Positions 58,498 to 64,000 of a stretch of DNA of 64,000 bases are shown piece after piece. The notes beneath the pieces are model-generated. The model saw nothing but the letters and a program-made list of their open reading frames with translations. It made no database searches and was not told the DNA's origin. Source of the DNA: Batillaria attramentaria (taxonomy: Eukaryota; Mollusca; Gastropoda; Batillariidae). Numbering within the stretch: position 1 is the stretch's first letter; each line of letters starts with the position of its first letter. The translations under genes and the position numbers were made by a program. Where the stretch lies: contig JACVVK020000039.1 of the NCBI GenBank assembly GCA_018292915.2, positions 304,501-368,500 of the forward strand. The letters run 5' to 3'.

Positions 58498-59479
58498 ACA
58501 AGGTATCAAAATTCAGCAAAGTTACACTATTCAGTATCACACATGAAATGTTCACAAGTTTGGTGGTACCCTGGAAAATGTCATACTTCTTTGCAATAAA
58601 TTGTCAAACTCAAAGCGCTTTGATTAAGAGCAATGTGCCACGGCTTGTAACAAAAGACTGGCCAATAAGATAACAGAACAACAAAGACACTGTGTATGAA
58701 TGAACGGAAATGTCAGTGTAAAATGTAGCAGTATGAATGACTGTTCCCACCATGTCAAGTGTCAGTAAAAAGCGAGTTTTGGGCCGGGGTGGAGTGGGTT
58801 TTTGTGTGTGTGTGAAGCAGAAAGTAACTGTCTACAGTACTACAGAAAGAGGAGATCAGCAAGAACAGAAAATGTTTAATGCCCCTTTTATGGAAAAACA
58901 AACACGTTACACAACTACAGTATAACATTCTGAAGAAGAAGAACAAAATGACCACACAAAATAACCAAACAGGAACGTACTTACTGCGGAAAAGCTGAGC
59001 AAGTTTTTTTTTTTGTTTTTTTTAACCCCCGCCAACTTCCGTCTGTGAGATCACTTGCATCTGCTTTGCCCTTGTCCTCGTGTTTAGCATTTACAGACGG
59101 CTGTGCTACTGACGGACACCAAATGAGACGGCTGTCCTCAGATGTAGATGTCCTCTACACAGTCGTCCACTGAGACTACAAGATGTTACTTTCCTGTCAG
59201 TGATGCACGGCCGTCAGGGGGTCCATCGAGTCTCCAACAGCAGTCAATGTGGTACTTGTAATGTATAACCGTTCCTTTAGCTTCAGGTTCCAGAAAGGGA
59301 GTTTTTTTGCAACTGTACAGCAGCACCACAGCAAGCATGGCGGACAAATGGCAGACGGCAACGTCATCGACAGTTGCTCTGAAATGATTCTCTAGAGTCT
59401 ATATTTACCGCCTCCAGCGATCACAGATCATTCAGAATGGTTTGTTTTAAAGGAATCCACCTGGTCTTCAAAAGAAATC
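58279..59479. other. no gene recognised
   Basis: Poly-T at about 58466-58490 and 59005-59022. Could be part of the 3' untranslated region or flank of the minus-strand gene to the right, but this cannot be shown. Confidence 0.4.
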
Positions 59480-59800
59480 TTAATCTCCTTCCAAAGTTCT
59501 GTGAGCAGCAGTCTCAGCCTGTGAAAACCAGACTAGAAATAGAGGGACTGGCCATGGTGCAGAAACTATAATGAGCGAGAACAAGCCGTCCGGTAAAACA
59601 CTACTCACAGTCCCTGTCTCAGCAAAAAGAGAAGAAATCAATGGGAGCATTAAGCCTGCAGTGGCCACTAGCAGCATTCCACCACTTGAAGAAAAAGTCT
59701 TCCACAGTATTTCATCACCAGCTGGCAGATAAGTTCTCCATCCGCTGACAAAACCAGCTTCCACGTCTGGAAAAATACGGTTTGCACTTTTCACCGGCAC
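59480..59800 (-). CDS. unassigned minus-strand frame with hydrophobic segments
   Basis: An open frame of 107 codons from ATG, and about 25 codons longer upstream if no start is required. It reads EKVLVKVPVKSANRIFPDVE near its start and has hydrophobic stretches (GGMLLVATAGLMLPLISSLF and LIIVSAPWPVPLFLVWF). Composition is protein-like. I recognise no family, and splice sites are not convincing. It may be chance or part of an untranslated region. Confidence 0.2.
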   Translation of the reverse strand: MPVKSANRIFPDVEAGFVSGWRTYLPAGDEILWKTFSSSGGMLLVATAGLMLPLISSLFAETGTVSSVLPDGLFSLIIVSAPWPVPLFLVWFSQAETAAHRTLEGD

Positions 59801-60149
59801 TTTTACCAGAACCTTCTCACCATGGGGTTGTGATTGTTGCTCAAGTTGACTGGTGTTGAGAATGTCTTGGCAATTAGGTCAGCACTTTCATTAAAACATC
59901 ACACCAATGGGCTAAGAACGCCGCAAGTCATTTTAGATGCAACACGACAGACACTTCACGTGTGGTATGTTATGCATATGAATTGTTGCCAGCTCCAGGC
60001 TATTTGTGAACACCTGGGGCAGAAGCAATTGAGATCTACTGCTGGGGCAGTAATGGATGATGTAGGCAGCAGACTATACAGGAGAGCAAGCCACACGGAG
60101 GAAAGAGGTGCACTCAAAATAGACAGAACAGCTTGAGCACTATGTACAG

Positions 60150-60775
<626 letters not shown>

Positions 60776-62028
60776 ATGACAGGACGTGCGTGTAAAACAC
60801 TGCCATGACTTTCTGTCAGGTTCCATCAAACTATCAGTACACTACTACATTAATTCCAACAAGCTCATTTCCCATCTGTGACGACTGGATTCTCCCTGCA
60901 AACTGGACTGTTGTGCTTGAAAACAAAAAGACTCAAACGACAGGCTTGATGCGCAAACATGGCCTCCATCATCCGAGTCTTCTTGGTCAGTGTTGATAGT
61001 GCCCGTGTCGTCTGTCTTTCCGTATTTGTTGGCAGTTTCGCTAGCCAGCGTTTCTCAGTTTTAAGTGCAGCAAATCGTTATATAATTATCTGTCTTCTTC
61101 TCCTCAAAGGACTGACACCATGACTCTGGTTGTCTGAATCTGCTGTGAGCCACTCAATGAGTCGTCCCAGCACTTCCACCATCACATTCTTCCGCTGTAC
61201 ATTCACACCATCACAGATCCGTCTACTTGTAGCAGACGACAGTTGTTGCCCATCATATTGAAATGCCATCTCTTTGTATATCTGGCTGGCTGCACGTGCT
61301 ACACGTATCATGACTTGCTCTTCTTCCCACTGCATCACAAACCTGTTGAACCAATACAGGCCAAGCAGTCTTTGCTGTCATCTTAGAAGCTGGTCAGCGT
61401 TGATCAGGAGACAGAATGGCGTAAAAACACTTCACTGGAAGACAGAGTATAGTCAGAGGTAACCTTTGGTGCAAGAAGTATCCAAATCAAAGGAGAGTTC
61501 AAAAGACAGCATTCACTTCATCAGCAGCAACAGCAGGATGAGTAGCCAAGCAGGAATAAAGCAGACAGCACCATCACAATGTAGGATTCCAGGGACGCGT
61601 TTCTCCAGTACGTGTAGTTGCTGGTGGATAAGGAAGGAGGATGTGCAAGCTGACGTCTGTTGTAACAGACAAAAATTTCACAGAAAATCTCCGTTTGATC
61701 CCAGTCCTCCATATCGCTGGTGTGACATGAATTCTGGCCGATGGTTCTCCTACACAGGCCTCCAGGCAGGTCGACAACATCTACCTTCTTTAAAACATCC
61801 GAACAGTAGAGAACTTCCAATGACAGCAGATGCACGGTGGAACCGTTCGTGGAAATCCTGGCCTCTGTCTTTTCAGTCATTCTGGTAAATACACTATCCC
61901 CTCTGGTCCTCCTACAACAAAGGCATCTTTGGCACGGTTTTTGAGAACTTTGCGTCCAGGACGTGGGACACTTCATCTTGAGGACTCCCGAGTGAGTAGT
62001 CTATCACAGAATCTGACCTCACGTTAGT
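60776..62028 (-). other. region downstream of the HAT-protein gene; two unassigned frames
   Basis: Minus-strand frames at 61078-61338 (begins MMQWEEEQVMIRVARAASQI) and 61521-61976 (contains SNYTYWRNASLESYIVMVLS near its end, a possible glycosylated stretch followed by a hydrophobic tail) look protein-like but show no known domain. They follow the stop of the 62029-63468 gene on the same strand, so they may be 3' untranslated sequence. Confidence 0.3.
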
Positions 62029-63468
62029 TCAGGAGGTGGCCGATATCGTGGCCACATAGCCTTGAATGTTTAGCCCCAAATCTTGGCAGTGTGCTAGAAT
62101 GGTGTGCACAGCCACAGGGTTTTCCTGAGACACCTCAAACAGTAGGAACTGTCGGGTGGGGTGGGACAGACAGAAAAACACAAACGCTGAATCAGGCTGG
62201 TCACAGCAAACGTGGAATGCGATGGCAATACACAAGTTTTCTTCGACTTCAAACAACACGATTCTCTAGGTTTGCTTCAGTGTGTCTGACTTGGTTGCCT
62301 TGAAGAGCACTTACCACAAACTACATGCAGTATTATATAAAAGCTAAAACCATTAGATGTCAAAACTGTGTAGCAAAATATGACTAGTACGTACATGACT
62401 AACCTCTCACATCTTCTGAAGAGGATGATCACAAAATCAAACGCAAGCTTAACTCTGACGCGTAAAATAGGTGCTTGTGTGAGAACATAAATGTGCAAGT
62501 CCTATGAAAGCAATGGTAAAAAAAGGGGTATTTACATCCTTCCAGAGTGAGACAGACAGTGGCAGGGACCTGACGGCTCGAACATACAGACGCTCCACCT
62601 GTAGGGACATGCACATTATGTCTTGACAACCAGTCTCGCTTTCTGCTCACAGCATGCTCACAAACACAGAATGCTCGCGAACTTCAAGACCATTAACACA
62701 CCTATCTCCAAATTTGAGAGGATGTCTGTTTTCATTTACTTGGGGGATGGTTGTGGGTGTCTCGAGTTCTCTCTCGAAACTTTTATCTGTGTCATTTGTC
62801 TGACATCTCTCTCTCTCTACGACAGTGACACACCTAACATGCACAAATCTACAATGAGTAAGGGATGACAAGTCAAATACGGCATGTAGATTTAAATGGG
62901 AAATACTGGTAGCACGTACGCACAGACCAGACACAGGTACTACATGTAATGAATGTATACTGTGTTTCACAGTAAGATAGGAGATTTGAGTACATGTACT
63001 GTCAAATGTACAACAAAGTCACTCAATGTGTCACTCATAATACTCACCTTGATGCAAAATGGCACCAACGCCTCACACACAAAAGACAAATATATGCCGC
63101 AAACATTGTGAAATACCTGATCAAAACTAGCGACTATCATAGGAAACAAATCTGTACTCGAAAGATACTGACACTAAGCCATGTTACATGTACACTAATG
63201 ACAAGACTAATTTGAGTTAAAACAGGGTGAAGACTCTACATGGTCAGTACCACAAGTAGTAAAGCCAAAGTAACATCAACACAGCCCAACTTTCACCGAT
63301 CAGGACTATAACAAGTTACCAAGTTCGGAGGATCACACCAAGTTGTTCACAGACTCTTCAATTCCCCACATCTTTCATTTGTGCAGACAAAATGGATGAG
63401 AACACAAGACCAGCGTAAATTCACTAACCTCTTTTGGCGTGCCTTCCATCTGCGCTAGAGCCAATACC
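62029..63468 (-). CDS. C-terminal four exons of a HAT-repeat protein, ZFC3H1-like (partial)
   Basis: Minus-strand exons, each with AG acceptor and GT donor: 63468-63429 (40 nt, VLALAQMEGTPKE), 63116-63048 (69 nt, VFHNVCGIYLSFVCEALVPF and CIK), 62598-62536 (63 nt, VERLYVRAVRSLPLSVSLW then KD) and 62148-62029 (120 nt, FLLFEVSQENPVAVHTILAH to the stop TGA). The last three junctions are phase 0 and the exons join without a break. The pattern ER-x-Y-x-RAVR-x-LPL-x-SLWKD-x-LLFE fits a HAT/TPR-type helix pair, and resembles what I recall of the extreme C-terminus of ZFC3H1, the scaffold that links nuclear polyadenylated RNA to the exosome. That name is not checked; another HAT protein such as NRDE2 is possible. 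The N-terminal bulk lies right of the window. Confidence 0.55.
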
Positions 63469-64000
63469 CTGAAAACAAAATAGTGCACTATGGACAAACA
63501 CGGAGAGGCCGCGAGAACTGTGACAAAGGTGTTAAGTTTGGGTTGTGACAAAGAATGCGAACTAGGTGATGCAGAATGCAGAAACATGCAACAACCGGAG
63601 GAGGTAAAAAAAAACCTGTGCAATCTCCATGAAACACTAACATATCACATGCACATTTCTTCATTATTGAGGAAATTTTCACTGTTTGACAAGACATCAA
63701 GACAAAGTTTCAGAACAAAACGCACAGACACACAGACACACAAACAGACACACAAACAGACACACACACACACACACGTACGTACATACACACACACGTA
63801 CACACAAACACACACACTGAGCATGGTGGACGACAGTATGTAAAACCAAGATGATGTTAACAAAAAAAAAAAAAAAAAAAAGCTTATCCTTTAAAAGCAA
63901 AGACTGCAAGAAACGACGTTTTTGAAGACAGCAAGGAATATGGCAGACAACCAGCCTGAAACAAAACATGCTGTGTGGAAGATTTTTTACATCTCTACCT
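63469..64000. other. probable intron of the HAT-protein gene
   Basis: Holds (CA)n-type sequence at about 63725-63822 and poly-A at about 63863-63881. A pyrimidine tract and AG near 63955 on the minus strand might begin another exon, but no donor follows it. Confidence 0.4.
63725..63822. repeat. (CA)n-type microsatellite
   Basis: ACAGACACACAA and ACGTAC variants mixed with CA. Confidence 0.92.

Overview
This window is eukaryotic nuclear DNA, most likely from a marine mollusc, probably a gastropod (inference). The evidence is split genes with GT-AG introns, a non-LTR retrotransposon of RTE type, tRNA-derived SINEs, very dense (CA)n, (GA)n and poly-G/C tracts, and a TRIM-type E3 ligase joined to a C1q domain; C1q and TRIM proteins are greatly expanded in molluscs. 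There is no sign of operons, CRISPR arrays, phage or plasmid genes. Well over 90% of the window is non-coding.

Genes. (1) At the left edge (468-651, +) lies one internal exon of a ganglioside GM2 activator-like lipid-transfer protein; the rest is off-window or not found. (2) At 34297-37029 (+) lies a complete four-exon gene. I reconstruct it as a 575-residue protein with RING, B-box 1, B-box 2, coiled coil and C-terminal C1q. All four exons join in frame. This is the most interesting object here, because it couples a cytosolic ubiquitin-ligase module to a recognition domain normally found in secreted proteins. (3) At the right edge (62029-63468, -) lie the last four coding exons of a HAT-repeat protein that resembles the C-terminus of ZFC3H1 (nuclear RNA decay), ending in a proper stop.

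Mobile DNA. At 12225-15546 there is a full-length RTE-type LINE with a 15-bp perfect target-site duplication and an intact 1002-residue endonuclease/reverse-transcriptase ORF, so it looks recently inserted. Older LINE remnants lie at about 1296-1680, 9296-9948 and 10690-11095 (-). Two tRNA-derived SINE families are scattered through the window, several with clear target-site duplications. Some copies are only the last 45-50 bp of the element. Two TA-flanked Tc1/mariner-type MITEs share related termini (1978-2210, 20457-20880). A 1.7-kb structure (21700-23414) is bounded by nearly identical 235-bp inverted repeats and holds a perfect 71-bp palindrome.

Satellites. Larger tandem arrays: 215-217 bp (3923-4873 and beyond), a degenerate mixed array (10015-12070), about 330-400 bp (24658-25912) and about 240 bp (26940-27470). 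Short, nearly perfect minisatellites: 52, 36, 33, 22 and 19 bp units, plus the pentanucleotide CCATA. The remaining stretches hold microsatellites and sequence in which I recognise nothing.
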